Below, piece by piece: positions 1-13,080 of a DNA stretch of 64,000 bases. Under the pieces are notes generated by a model. That model saw only the letters and a list, made by a program, of their open reading frames with translations. It did not search any database and was not told where the DNA came from. Source of the DNA: Callipepla californica brunnescens (Eukaryota > Chordata > Aves > Galliformes > Odontophoridae); NCBI GenBank assembly GCA_023055505.1, contig JALIRH010000003.1, positions 3,349,501-3,413,500 of the forward strand. The letters are read 5' to 3'. Within the stretch, counting starts at the first letter, position 1. Each line of letters starts with the position of its first letter. The position numbers and the translations under genes are program-made.

Positions 1-23
1 AAATATAAAATAACCAAAGAATT

Positions 24-240
24 ACAGACTCATAGAATGGTTTGAGTTTGAAGGGACCTTTAAGATCATCTAGCTCCAACCCCCAGCACATGAAGGGGTC
101 TATGGATGGCCCATCTCTGGAGGTGCTCAAGGCCAGGTTTAATGGGGCCCTGGGCAGCCTGAGCTGGGGGATGGCAGCCCTGCCCATGGCTTGGGGGTGG
201 AACTGAGCTCCCTTCCAACTCAAACCATTCTGTGATTCTA
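24..240. mobile_element. Two head-to-head CR1 LINE 3' ends
   Basis: Positions about 24-88 read as a CR1 3' tail on the minus strand (CATAGAATGG, then AAGGGACCTTTAAGATCATC). Positions about 100-240 read as a CR1 3' end on the plus strand (GGAGGTGCTCAAGGCCAGG ... CCATTCTGTGATTCTA). The two outer ends are near-identical inverted copies of about 25 bases. Both parts keep the 3' tail, so simple 5' inversion of one insertion does not explain it; two separate insertions is the simpler reading. It lies in PDSS2 intron 1 and is non-coding. Confidence 0.85.
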
Positions 241-3200
241 CCCAAAATGCAATTTTTCACAGACTTTTCTGTTTATGCCCCTGTTAGCTCCTTCATCCTG
301 GGAAGCCACAGTCACTGGACAGGGCACCGTTTCTCTCTCCTCAGTAGTATACATATATCAGGGCACTGTATTTCTGAAATACTAAGAAACCAAAAATACT
401 AAGATTAAAAAAAAAATAAAAGGGGGAAGCAGGGGAATTTTAAAAGGGACTCTCAGTGATCTCTATCCTGCAAGTTACTGTAAGAATGTTCTCATAAAAG
501 AAAAGAAAGATTTTGCTTAAGGCTATTTCCCTTCCCCTTTGATTCTGCTCTTCAACTAGCCTCTAAGATAATTCTTGGAAGTAATTAACACAACTAAAGG
601 TGCAACGATGAAAGCTAACTTAAAAGAAGAGAAAAAGGTTTAATGTCTGAACTCTTTACCCTACTTTATTCCATGCATGTATCTTTTACTGTAACAACGC
701 AGTACAAAATAAATTGCAGTTTGGCTGCAATACTCACACAAGGGAAAATATAATTTAGGTTTGTTACCTCTTTTTCATAAATCAGTCTCAGGCTAAATTT
801 AAACGCATGCCAAATATGACCTAAATTTGTCACATCTTCAACAAGTAATCATACTCTGGGACAGGAAAATAAGCATTGGTTCAATCCCCACAGCCCATAA
901 GTAACAGATAAAGTTACCACTTTATGATTGTATATAGTTATAAACACATAAGAGAAATAGTTTAAAAGCAAGGGGAATATTTCCTGAAATAAGGATAGGA
1001 AATTAACACCAATAAACCTGTCCATATATTTCGTCCATCTTCTACAAAGACTTCATATATTTGGTTACCAGTACCTCATTTAGTTTTACATTATATTTCT
1101 GCAATCTTTAACAATTTCCCAAAGCAGCAGATATCAATGGGTCTCAATCTTCTCTTTTACAGTTAAAAGGAAAATGTGTTTCAGGTGATATCTTCTAACC
1201 ATTCAAGTTGTTCCCTGAAAAGCTGGACACAGACCAGAAATCAAAAGCAAAGCAGCAGTCTTGTTCAATTGAGCAACACACAACAGCCCATTAGAGAATT
1301 ATGCAGCAAGAATTATCTTTTTCCACTGCTAACATAGTAAAAGCTCCTCAGGGAAGAGCTGAGCTCACCTGTAACTTAATTTAAAGATTTAAAACCTCAA
1401 GTAATTAATTAAAATAACCTAGATTTCTCGTGAAAGATTCATTCAACATTCACAGGAGAGGGAAGAATGTAGAACTATTCGCATCAACAAATGATGACAT
1501 TCTGACATAATCTAACCCACTTTTCCATTCTGAAACATGCCAACATGCTAAGCACAGTAACACTTTAATTTGCCATAATCAACCCGCAAGACTCCGCCCT
1601 TCACGTCTCAGTAGTAAAAAAAAAAAAAATGCTTTGTGAATTCATGAAAATCATAAGTAATTCAGAGCTAGAAGAGAGCTACTTCTCTCCCTTTCTCTAC
1701 CTTTCTTTCTAGAGCTAGTCCAGATCTAAGTGGTTTATTTAGCCTTTAGTGAAGAAAGAAAGCATTCCCACTCTTGATATACAGATGTAAAACCATCTCA
1801 AAAATATGCATAATAAGGCAAGGGTTAAACATATATAAGGTTTTATCATCTGCTCTCTTAACGATACACTTTCGGAATCAGAAAAGTCCAAAAATTGAAA
1901 AGTGCTACTTGCATATCATTACTTCCTGAAGGCTGTGGGGTTTTGTTTTTTTTTTTTCCTGTTAAATGTGAAGTGTGAAGTGTACAAGTACACTCTCTCA
2001 GTAATTGGCAACACTAGCCGCAGGTTCAATATGACTGCATTATATTCTATACAGTGCAGAAACATCCATTCCATGTGTGCTTAAAGTACAAACAGATTTA
2101 CCTTCTCCAACGTATTTTCTTGCTTCTCTAACAATTATATGGGTAGGAAGGACTTGATTTGTTTGTCTCTAGATTTCATACATGCCTTACAAATCTTTAA
2201 AGCATAGACTACTGTTTTCAAATTCTTCTGAAAAACAAAATGAAAATCATTTAATGAGGTCTGGTGACTGTAGTTAGTAAGCATTTAAATTATTTGTGAA
2301 CTCGCATGAATTTCTGCAGTCTCAACACTCTCTGATATAGTTCCTGGTCTACCACTCTATTTATGATGGCCAGAGAAAATCAGGACCACGAAGGCTTAAA
2401 CAGTAGATTTCCTAAGGCATACCAGTGTGTACACACTTCCCAAACTGTTCAGTAAACAAGACTTGTTTATACAGACCTTCACCACTAGAGAATATGAAAA
2501 CAGCTTTCAATATTTAATGCCTACATGCACACCAAGGTAATCCAAAGCAGCGGTACCACCCAGGGACAATACATTAACCCAAAGTTGGTATTTCTGGCAA
2601 GTAAATCACTGGGACTTACAGCATCAGAGAGAGGGAGGAATTCTAGCTGTGAAGACCCCCCCAGGTTCTGATTGTAATGCATGTTCTGTTCTTAGTAGCC
2701 AGATGAAAAAAAATATTAGATAAATTAACTAGCAGGAAGATGGTACATCTGAAAGAATGGTGTGGACTAAGGATGAGACCCATTAGAACATGAAAGCCCT
2801 CAAAAAAAAAATACTTAAAGCAGCCAACTGCGTGCACCAATCTCATACAGCATGACATCAGCAGGAGGTGCAGACGGGGAGCCTGCCTTGTCCTCCCATG
2901 TGGCTCCTAACAGCTGGCAGCCCAGCATGCACGCCAGGCAGCACATGGACACACGCACCTATACCCACACGAACCTCACCGCTGCTCTCTGAGGTGGTGA
3001 AGCTTCACACTGCATGCTGGCATCTGCCAACAACATCGCGCTTGCGTTAATTAAAAACATCTCAACTTTTTGTTTGTAACATTCTGGTAGTGAAGCTTAA
3101 TCACTCTCTGCCAAGCCACGGCAAGAAGACCAAAAAGTTCAAGGCAGCTCCTAAAGACTTACAAGGAGAAAAGAAAATGAAAAGGTGAATATTCTGCAAA

Positions 3201-6200
3201 TCTTTTACTTGAGGAAAATTTTGAAAGAGCGAAACCTAACAAAACTTCATCTCTTTTGGAGCAGGACAGAAGCAAGCATTGCCAAAATATGTTCTCCCCA
3301 AGAATACGCATTATTTTGGGACATAATCTTCCTCTAAAAAGAAAAGAAAAACGGAAGAAAAAAGAATCACAAGCAGCAATATGATCCCAAGTGATTCACA
3401 AACAAAAAATAAGCCTACGTTTCTGTTGCTATAATACAACATAGAATGCTCTTTTTTTCCTCTGATGTCATTTTTATAACCTTATTTTGGAATTCGACTA
3501 TTTTAAAACTTGGTTGCTATGACACATTATAGTCATTACACGGATTCATTTCCTACTTTCCTGCTGGCAAGATAATTTGTTTCAGTTTTATGAAGTTATA
3601 TTATGGACAAAAGACACATAAAATATACTGTAAATTCTAATAGTAGAAACTCCTTCAATGCGTTCCATTCCTCGAATAACTGTGTATTAGAACGAGGGCT
3701 TTCCCACAAGTACCTTGTGGGTCTCTGCATTTCCAGCTTCCTTGAGTCCTCTGGACCTTATTTCTGAAAACAGCCTTTCCACGTAATCACTCCTACCAAT
3801 ACCTGACATGTGATTTCACGCAGAGCCTGTCAGCAGCTTCCCATACTAACTAAACTTAGAGTTACTCAGAAAGTGGCAAAATCTTCATGTGGACAATGGA
3901 ACGTGGAGTACACACCTTCCATGGTATTTCTGGCTCCAGCAACCAGAGATCAAAACCAGATATGCTGAACTGATCTCTTGTATGTTCCAGCTTCACATCC
4001 ACAGGATGGAGAAAATGTTTGTTTTTTTCCTGCTGATAAGTTTTTAATTATTCAAAGCTGTCATACCAGTGAGATTCATGTTCAGAAGTCTATTCCTATA
4101 AGCATGATGCAAATATGAGCTTCACAACGTAGAATTCACATTACTGCAATTATATTCAAATATGCACACAGTGTATCTCCAAACAAATCACATGAAATCA
4201 AAAATAGCTAGGAATCAGAGACAGGAAACTTTCTGGAACAAAAATCTCCCCCTAGTATAATTTGCACGCATGCAAGCTACACTGATATACTGTAGGTACC
4301 TTTACTTTCTAGTTTATGAAAATACATGAATGTTCATAATGTGAAAACATGGTGACTATGCCATACTTAGTCTCAAAGCTCACCACTAATATAACTGGAA
4401 CACAATTAACCTTCAGACAAAAACAATCACTAACAAATACATATTCTCTAGCACAATGACTTTTCAAATGCTTGAAAGAGAGACGACTTTCCACGCATGA
4501 CCGCAAAGCTTTGTCTCGTGCATTTAACGCAACAAGCAGTAGATTCCATTTAGCTTTTAACCTGAACTACCTGTTAAGTTTGATTAAAAGCAATCTTATC
4601 AAATCAACTAATGATGGTGCCTCTGCTACTGGCTAATTGTTCAGATGACAAGCAGACACAAAGCATGTTGGCATGGGCCATTAGCCTCAGATTGCCTTAA
4701 TGAGGACAACACACCTGTAGGATGCGTTTGCACAAGCCACACGCTGTTGCGGACCCAGATCTATTTCATGACTAAAAGAAAGTTGTTCTTTCTTTAAAGT
4801 GAAACATGTAAGACATCTCATGGACCAGTGACAGCATACAGATGCAATAATCCCTTGGTTACAATTATTCTGTGGGGTGTCCTGAACAGACAGCTAATGA
4901 AAGAGATAGCTGTCATTCCATCAGGTTTGCAGCACGAATGTGAAGACCCAGAAAAACATAATGAAAGCTGCTGGGGGATATCTTTCTCAAATTCTATAAA
5001 GTGAGTAAGTTTTAAGTACGTTTAGTGGCACCTATCAAACTTATAGGACAGCAAAAATAACCGACAGGAATTAATCTTGAAGAAAAATTCTCCCAAAATA
5101 AAGTATGCTTAAAGCAAACTTAAAATGAAAGCTATACACGTTTGTTTTTCAACTAGAAAATACAGCTGAATCAGCAGTTCCTAGCTATGACTATTCCTCA
5201 GCTAAGAAGGAAGATAAGAGGTAGAAAATGAACTCAATGAGATAGAAAAGGAGAAAAGAAGCAGCAATGAGTGTGATTTTGAAAAATGGAAACGAGGATA
5301 ACAAAAGCAAAAAGGGAACAAGTATCTCTGTAATTTATGTGAAAATAAACAAGAAGGATGAATGCAAGAGCCGGAGCCCCTGGTGCTTCTTTATAGAATA
5401 GCTGAGGATTAAAGAAAAATGACTGTAGCTCAACTGAAGAACCTCCAGCAGGCTGAACCACTCCTGCAGCTTCTCAGTTAAGTTAGGTTTAGAGTCAAAT
5501 TTCTAAGCTCTACACATCATTACAAGTAAAATCTAGCTAGTTCACAGCACATTTTTGATAAAAGCTCACGCATAATGAGTCACACCAGTTTTCCTATATG
5601 ATCAGCTTCCCTCCCCTGAAATTAATCTTTCAAAAAGCAAGACGAGAGAAGAAAATTTAGGCAAAAGTAATTGTCAATGCCCCAGAACTGGCAGGGACAA
5701 TTCAAGGACAGTAAAGCATATGCTACAGAATTTAAACAAATTTTGAAATAGATCCAATTTTTAAATTCATGGTATTCCTTTATAGTCTGTCAGGTTTGTC
5801 TCCTGCAGTAGTTCCTTTAGGGCAAGTGCTGTAGACAGTCTGCCTACCCTGAGGGAAACTAAGAGAGTCAGAAGTGGGGTAAAGGAAAGTTATTAATAAT
5901 TTAAAACAATGGTCTTCCATCCCCAGGAGAAAGTCATGGCATCAGCACGGAAACATCTAGCTACCTGCTTGTATTTGTGTTTTACCAACTTGGTATCTAT
6001 TCAGAGAAATACAAAGTACTGCAGAGGACAGGGTGTTACACATATGGTTCTCTGGACTTCTGAAAGGGATCACCAGAATCAGTTAAGAGGGATTCCTGCC
6101 ACTATAGGGAGTGGAGTCAAACTGGGAGGCAGCATCAAAAACTACAGTGTGGCAAAGGGGAAAACCTCTTGAGTAAGAGAAAACACTTCTTGCAAGCTAC

Positions 6201-9200
6201 AACATACAAATGTCAGAAAGAGTAAGAGACCACAGAAAGTACTTTTACCCTTACAGATGAAGAAGGCAAGTTAAATCTTTGAAAAAGAAGATTCATTGAG
6301 TGAAAATTGTTTCCAGTGATCCAAATATGAATTCTGATTACTCTATGACATCAGCTTACAAATCATTTGTATTTGAATGCAGAAAAGAACAGACACTAAC
6401 TCGAATAATTACCTTTATTTGAAAAAGCTGCTCAGGCTGCTGTGCTCATAATGTAGAAGCAGGGATGTTGCAGGCTTGCTCAGCATCACTCAGTCCACTC
6501 TGATTTTGGATATACCCCCTGCCTTTGTTTGGTTTTTGTTTTGATTTAGGAAAATATTACTCGCAACAAAAAGAAACTTGTTTATTACTTATACCATGTC
6601 TTTTAAAGAACGACTAGCACTTGAAGCTGTTTATTATGTATTCAGCTTCTTTTTCACACACTGGAAACACAAACTTAAGAAATTACAAGGTTTTTCATTC
6701 AATTAGAATGAATCGTACGCAAATTTCTGCTGAAATCTTCGTACTTGGAAGAAACAAATTACTGTGCAATAAATCAGCACAAGGCAGACACTCTTACAGA
6801 AACACATTCCCTACAAAGGAACAGAAATTATCCATATCAGGGCAGCTTACTAGTTCTCATTGAAAAAAAATTCTATTGGCATATCCCTAGAAGCATTTTC
6901 ACCTGGTGAATACATTTTATTTACCAAAACAGCCCTACATGGTGAAATAACACATTTCTCGTAAGTACAGAAACCTGGATTCAGAACAGTTATTTAAATG
7001 AGGATCTCTGTAAAGAATACTATTCAAATGCAAGAAAAATTCATTTTCAGCCTAGCTTTTACACATCCGTGCTGCAAACTTGCTACTTGATCAGACTCTG
7101 CTTATGGTGGCAAAACGTTCAGCAAAACTGAGTATTGTACCACACAGCTAAACTTCCTTTGCATCCTTAAGCACACACTGCCATACAAATCCTACCAGGG
7201 AATGACAATAACTTAACATCATTTCAGCCACTGGTGAAGAAAAATAAAAATGAAAAAAAAACTGCATTGCTAAAACATGCAAGAAGAGAGACAAAAAGCA
7301 GAATTTTGGGGGGGAAAAAAAAGCAGCAGTTACTTATTCATCCTATTGCATCTTACTAAAGTATAAGTGGTGATTATGACATGCAGAAATGCATTCTCCT
7401 TTTCCCTTAACTGGATGAGACAGTTTCAGCTAAATGAAAATAACAGTGCAGCCCACAAATATGATGAAGAAAAAGAAAAGGAATCAGATACAGAAGGAAA
7501 CATCAATCAGCACATTAAACCACAAATCGTTTAATTTGCTCCGTGTCTTCTCACCTGACAAAGTTAAGTTTTCCATGATAGCTCTTTGAGAGTTAACTTG
7601 GCCAAAAATGCAGAATAAAAGAAACATTTTGGGGGGTTAAGAATTGTTAGCTTCCAAGTATGGTAACAGAAATGCCTAGGAAGCACAAGCATTTAAAAGA
7701 GATTTAACACGACAAAATCTTTTTTCAGCTACTACTCAAGCCTACCAAAACAGATTGAAAGTTATTCACAAAGGCTGACTTATCTAAGAGAGGGCAGAGT
7801 TTCCTGAAAGAGGGAGGCTTCTCGATATGGCAAAGCCAGTTTCACTCCAGTGCTTCAGATGTTTCTCTCCCAAGAGCACCACTGCTTCCATCAGCTATGC
7901 AGAACGCCTCAGGGAATAGTTTTGCTGGAGTAAAGCTAACCTGGTTATTACCACCAGTATTCCAGTAATATGGCAATTAGTATCAAATATTTAGAGCAGG
8001 GAGATATGTCTGCATTTCCAACATCACCACAAAGACTTTCTGCAGAGGTGCACTGTATGTTGTTAGCTTTCGTGAGCAGTGCTCCAGACATCCCAGTCCA
8101 ACGGAATTCTGCAGTAAACACAGGAAATTATGCACCTGTAACCTTGTAGCTAACATCTAACAGCATTCTGACCACGACCATAAAAACTGCATCTCTACAT
8201 CACAAAAATGTTTTTTACAAAGTGTTCCAGAGGCTGAAGAAAAGCCAATAAAATGCACCAAATGTAAATTCATTTTGACTTCTGATCCAGCAACAGCAGG
8301 AGAGGGATGTCATATCCCATCCCCAAGGTCCTCGGCAGATGCAGGACCTCAGTACAACTCTGAAGACTGCAGCAAGTTGGAGCTTTAGAAAGCTATGCAG
8401 AGGCAGAAGCCCTCAGCTGAGCAGACCCTCTGCTCATGGCTGCCAGCTGCATGCACTTACCTCTCTAGCCACAATCAAGCACACAGACACCTTTGTTTTA
8501 ATAGCCCAGAAAAAAAAAACAAAACCAAGAACATTTGGAAGAAGTTGTAACAAAGCTGCTCACGGTCAACCACAGCACACACAGTTATGAATAAGGGGAG
8601 TTACAAGGTCACCTTTCTGTGAGACAAAACACAAATTGGCCACAACTCCAACCCGCAGGGCTGGAACAAGTCCCTGTGTCTGTGCTGCAGTCACTCAGTC
8701 ACCCATGCGAGAGGACAAGATACAAGTCACCAAACAGAGCCATTCCAAGCTGATGGAGAAACACAATCACCAGGAACACAACGTTATCAGACATTTTAAC
8801 CCAAAAGCAGATCATCTTCAAGCTACTCTGGATTGCACGCCACACTCAGTGCTTAAAACAGCTACAGACCTGTGGCAAGCTGCAGCAGAACAAACCCTGT
8901 TCGATCAAGCTTTTTTATTTCAGCAGTAATCCAGGAAACCTGTAACTAAGTCCACACAAGGATTTCTTCCTAACAAACAATTCTGACAGAACTAAAATAT
9001 AACCATTCCTCCCACGCAGTAATGATGGAACGACTAGAGCTAAATGGTGCCCCATAATAATTTTACGTGTATGAAGTGTTCCATTTCATTTACTGATATT
9101 ATAAAAGTGATGCATTGGCCATAACGTTTACTGTTTACAATCTGCAATAAGCTATATCCTTCTCAGGGGAGATTAAATAATCAAGAAAATGTTATCCGCA

Positions 9201-10593
9201 CTACGTATTTGAGAAAAGTAGATGGCGGTGCCAATTACAGATTCTTTCCTATATTAAAAAGGATGTATGTTAACCTAGGAAGACGGGGGAAGCGAAGGGA
9301 GAGGACTGGAGATTTATTTTCTTCCCATCTGAAAAGAAGTTCACATGCTCATTGTTGGAAAAAATTCCTTAGTCCAGCAAAGTCTGAAGAGGAAAAGAAT
9401 GCTAATGTTCATTTTCAGTAGCTGCCGAAAACACTTCATTATAGGGAAAGAAAAATGAACGCTGTAATGAACCATCCCATAGCTCAGACAGCTACAAAGA
9501 AAGATCCAGCAGCAGCTAGCAAGCAACTCTGTTACCAGATTATCTGTTAGAGGTGAATATTTTAATGACAGTATTTGTTTAACATGTTCTTTATTAGTAT
9601 TGTTTATACACCATTTTCCAGTGGAAGTTCACAGTGATCAATGCAGGCTACAATGAATTGAGTGTAACACCTCCAGAAAACAGATGCTGCATTATTCATT
9701 TTACAGATAAGTACATGCAAGTATGAAAAATTAAGTGACTCCTCTGCTCAGAGCGCCAAAAGCACAGCTGTGAATATAATCCAGATACCCCAACTTCCAA
9801 TGATCTGTTAACCACTAAATATTAGCCTTTCTAAAATGAAATTCAACCTTCCCTCCCATTTCACTTTCCTTCTGACAAGTCTGACAAAGCCAGTACTGAG
9901 GATGTCTGCTTCATGTGGCCGACTTAGGAAACCAAAGCTTCACACAAACACACACACACACACACACAAACACAAAATAATCAACAAAAGACAGTTGACC
10001 TTACCACGTGGTAATTCCAAATTCCCTTGTTGTAGAGGTCAGTTACCATCACTGCACTCCAGCTGCACAGTCAGCAATAGCTCACGGATTTAAGGCTGCT
10101 GGCCAGGAGCAGTCTGGGTCAGAGGCATCGGGGGTCGAGCATCGCCCCAGAACACCTGCTGCAGGCCTGATTCATGGCAGGCACTGCAACCCATGAACTG
10201 CCACTGCTGCACCCAACGAGGGAAAGGAACGGATGGGGTCATCAGAGAAATGTATATTGCCCCGACAGCTGCTCGTCCACATGCCCTGTCTCACACGGAC
10301 TGTTATCTTTAAGCTACTTTCCCTAAGGCTCTCAGCACTGGGCTACGCACTGCAGCAGCCTGGTGACCCAAAACACAGCAAAAGGTTTAAAATGCTCATC
10401 AGTGCTCCACTTATGCCATAGCAGCAATACTCTATGCTGTCTCAGTTCAGAACTTACGCTGCTCAAAGCCAAGGATTTTCTACCAGTGCTTAAGAAACCC
10501 ATTATAGTTTAAGGAAGACTTCAAGGAGCAGCAAAGAACTTAGGAAGAGAAAGAAGCTTATAAACAGGAGGGAGAATGACTTCTCACATGCTC
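241..10593 (-). other. PDSS2: PDSS2 intron 1 (distal part), no exon seen
   Basis: AT-rich intronic DNA to the left of PDSS2 exon 1. Open frames here are short, unrelated to known proteins and carry no splice-bounded homology. I see only simple tracts (A13 near 1617-1629 and the CA repeat listed separately). A stretch near 4600-4780 has the balanced, motif-rich look of conserved non-coding DNA. I did not recognise PDSS2 exon 2 on the minus strand, which fits a long first intron. Confidence 0.75.
9944..9971. repeat. (CA)n microsatellite
   Basis: About ten CA units, interrupted by an AAACAC unit at either side. Likely length-polymorphic. In PDSS2 intron 1. Confidence 0.9.
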
Positions 10594-10864
10594 TAATACT
10601 GGTAGGACAAGAAAAGGCTTTAAACTAAAAGAGGGGAGATTTACATCAGGCATTAGGAGGAACTTCTTTACTCAGAGGGCACGGAGGCACTGGCACAGCT
10701 GCTCAGAGAAGCTGTGGTGCCCCATCCCTGGAAGCTCTCAAGGCCAGGTTGGATGGGGCCCTGGGCAGCTGAGCTGGGGGGTGGCAGCCCTGCCCACAGC
10801 AGTGGGTGGGATTGGCTGGGCTTTGAGGTTTCTTCCAACCTAAACCATTCTGTAATTCCATGAA
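10594..10864 (+). mobile_element. CR1 LINE, 5'-truncated, plus orientation
   Basis: The sequence matches the CR1 3' region. It has the AAAAGGCTTTAAACTAAAAG segment, AGGAGGAACTTCTTTACTCA, GCACTGGCACAGCTGCTCAGA, GCTCTCAAGGCCAGGTTGG and a degenerate terminal octamer pair (CCATTCTGTAATTCCATGAA). It holds only the 3' end and no intact ORF. It is antisense to PDSS2 transcription. Confidence 0.92.
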
Positions 10865-12439
10865 GGAAGAAACAAAGGAAAAAGCACTGAAAAGAAAATT
10901 CTAAGCTAAGTAAATTTTCTTCAGTTTCTTTGACCAGTAGAAATGACAGTAAGCAATCACAATTTGATTGTCAACATGTAACATACAATCTCAGAAGGAA
11001 GTAGAAACTTTAGAAACAAGTGAGATTAATCAATTTTAAGCAGTTTTCACATGGTCATAGAAAAGTAAAATCTCTCCAAGTGTTTGAGTCCTTAATAGAT
11101 ACGTACATTTCTGCATTCACCATCTTTAAGGTTAGAACTGAATAACATCACACTCAAAAGCTTTAAAAAAAAAATAAAAATAATCAAACAATATATTTCA
11201 GGTATCTATGCTTTAAACCATTATCATGAACACAGAAGAAACCTATGCTGATTTATAAGCAGGGGCAAAAATCAAAACTTTTTTCCTCGATAGCTATGTC
11301 AGACCTCTCATAGAAACGGATTACAGTAACAGTTGAACATACAACAGCTAATTTTCAGCTGAAACAAGAGATGCAAAATTCACATTATTACAAAACCATA
11401 CCATAAAACAAGGTATTGTACAAATCGTGCATCGTTACAAGTGTACTAAAACTTGCCAGCAGGAAATTAACTCTTCTTATAATTGAAAAGTCAAGACCAT
11501 TGGAAACGCGCGCGCATCAGAGCCTTTGGAAATATCAGTGAGGTAAATTAGAAACGCCAAATACATGAACAGCTTTTACAAGAGGAAATACTGAGTACTG
11601 TTTTCTACATGAATTTTAAAGAAATGAACAGTCAGTTTCTCCAGGCCATGTACCTGACTGCATTTCTGACAGTGTTCCACAAGCCACAGGCTCAGAGAAT
11701 CAAGTCCAAAGCATCACACCTCTTCCCTGAAATATTCATCCAAGCCACAAAGCACAAGGTTCAGCCTAATCCACAAACAAACCAGCACATTGAGCAGGCT
11801 CTCAGGCTCACACTGAAGTCCAGCTTCAAAGCTGGAGGACTCTGATACTCCTATGGCTGTAACGACAACTAAAGAACCTGAATGTGTTGTGACCGAGTCC
11901 TCCTGTTTGCTGCATTCTACCAACCAGTCTTAAATCTTTGGATCAACTGATCCAATGGCAGAAAAGAATTCTCTCCTTGTCCTCTCACAAATGTACACCA
12001 GAAAATCACCACCTTTTCAATACAGCTCATGGTAACACTGCAACCTGTCAGTACAAATGATTTTAATAAAAATAAATAAATAAAATCTGTCCAGCAGTAT
12101 TTTCTGAAGCCAGGTACTTTCCACTTTTCCTAACAAGTTGATTTGTTTCTTCCAGAACTTTTTTCTTAAATTCTCTGTCTAAATTCAACCTCCCAGGAAA
12201 GGCCCAATTTCTCCCCCTGTACTGTCTTTGTTCAACTCCAAGACCTCAGATTTGCACACGCAGACCTCGACCAACACATCTTGGTTTTGACAGTGTTACA
12301 GCATCACTGTGGAGACGCTGAGGGCCACCACATAGCTACACTTTCGAACCTCGAAAAGCAGAGCAGAACACCACCAATTTGTGGTTGACACCTGTTGAAA
12401 AATATTTCGAGTAGCAACCTGGGGTTCTTTCAGCTGTTG
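10865..12439 (-). other. PDSS2: PDSS2 intron 1, promoter-proximal part
   Basis: AT-rich intronic sequence between the CR1 copy and the CpG island. It includes a short CGCGCGCG run near 11508-11515 and an AAATAAATAAATAA tract near 12068-12083. I see no exon, RNA gene or further recognisable repeat. Confidence 0.7.
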
Positions 12440-12582
12440 TGCTCTCAGCCACAGCGATCCAGGCCGGTGGGTTTCCCCGGCCGTCCCACTACGTCCTCAC
12501 AACACGGCCCCGATAACCGCGGTGCGGCGGGGCAGCTGCCGAGGCCACGCTCCCCGCCCCCTGGCACGGCCGCGGGCGCTCA

Positions 12583-12876
<294 letters not shown>

Positions 12877-12900
12877 TCATCCCGCCCTGGGGGCAGCCAT
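12877..12900 (-). other. Short upstream ORF in the PDSS2 5' leader
   Basis: An ATG at 12898-12900 opens a 7-codon frame (MAAPRAG) that stops 57 bases before the PDSS2 start, in the same reading frame. Bases around the ATG (AAGATGG: A at -3, G at +4) are a strong Kozak context. If it lies in the transcript it could lower translation of PDSS2. Whether it is transcribed depends on the unknown start site. Confidence 0.55.
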
Positions 12901-12905
12901 CTTGC
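12893..12905 (-). promoter_or_regulatory. YY1-like element overlapping the upstream ATG
   Basis: The minus strand reads GCAAGATGGCTGC, close to the known YY1 core AAGATGGCGGC. Such elements typically sit at or just after the start site of CpG-island promoters and often contain the first ATG, as here. Confidence 0.5.
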
Positions 12906-13031
12906 ATGTCGTAAACGGGCCGTAAAGCGAGGCGGCGCTGCACTCCCTTCCCGCTTCGCCCGCCTTCCGCGCCTCACGGCCTCTCCGCCCTGAGCGCGGT
13001 GCCCGCTGCCCAGGGCGGAGTGCTCCCAGCT

Positions 13032-13047
13032 CGCCGCCCTCTGGTGC
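13032..13047 (-). promoter_or_regulatory. CTCF-like motif upstream of PDSS2
   Basis: The minus strand reads GCACCAGAGGGCGGCG, very close to the CTCF core CCASNAGRGGGC. It lies about 210 bases upstream of the PDSS2 start codon, on the side facing SOBP, in a CpG-rich setting. This is a motif match by eye and does not show occupancy. Confidence 0.45.
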
Positions 13048-13080
13048 GGGACCTCTCCCTGACAGCCGCGGCTGAGCTTC

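Noticed and set aside
5780..6180. A possible unrecognised retroelement fragment
   Set aside because: The sequence is slightly GC-richer with an 87-codon frame, but I found no flanking duplication, tail or recognisable family segment.
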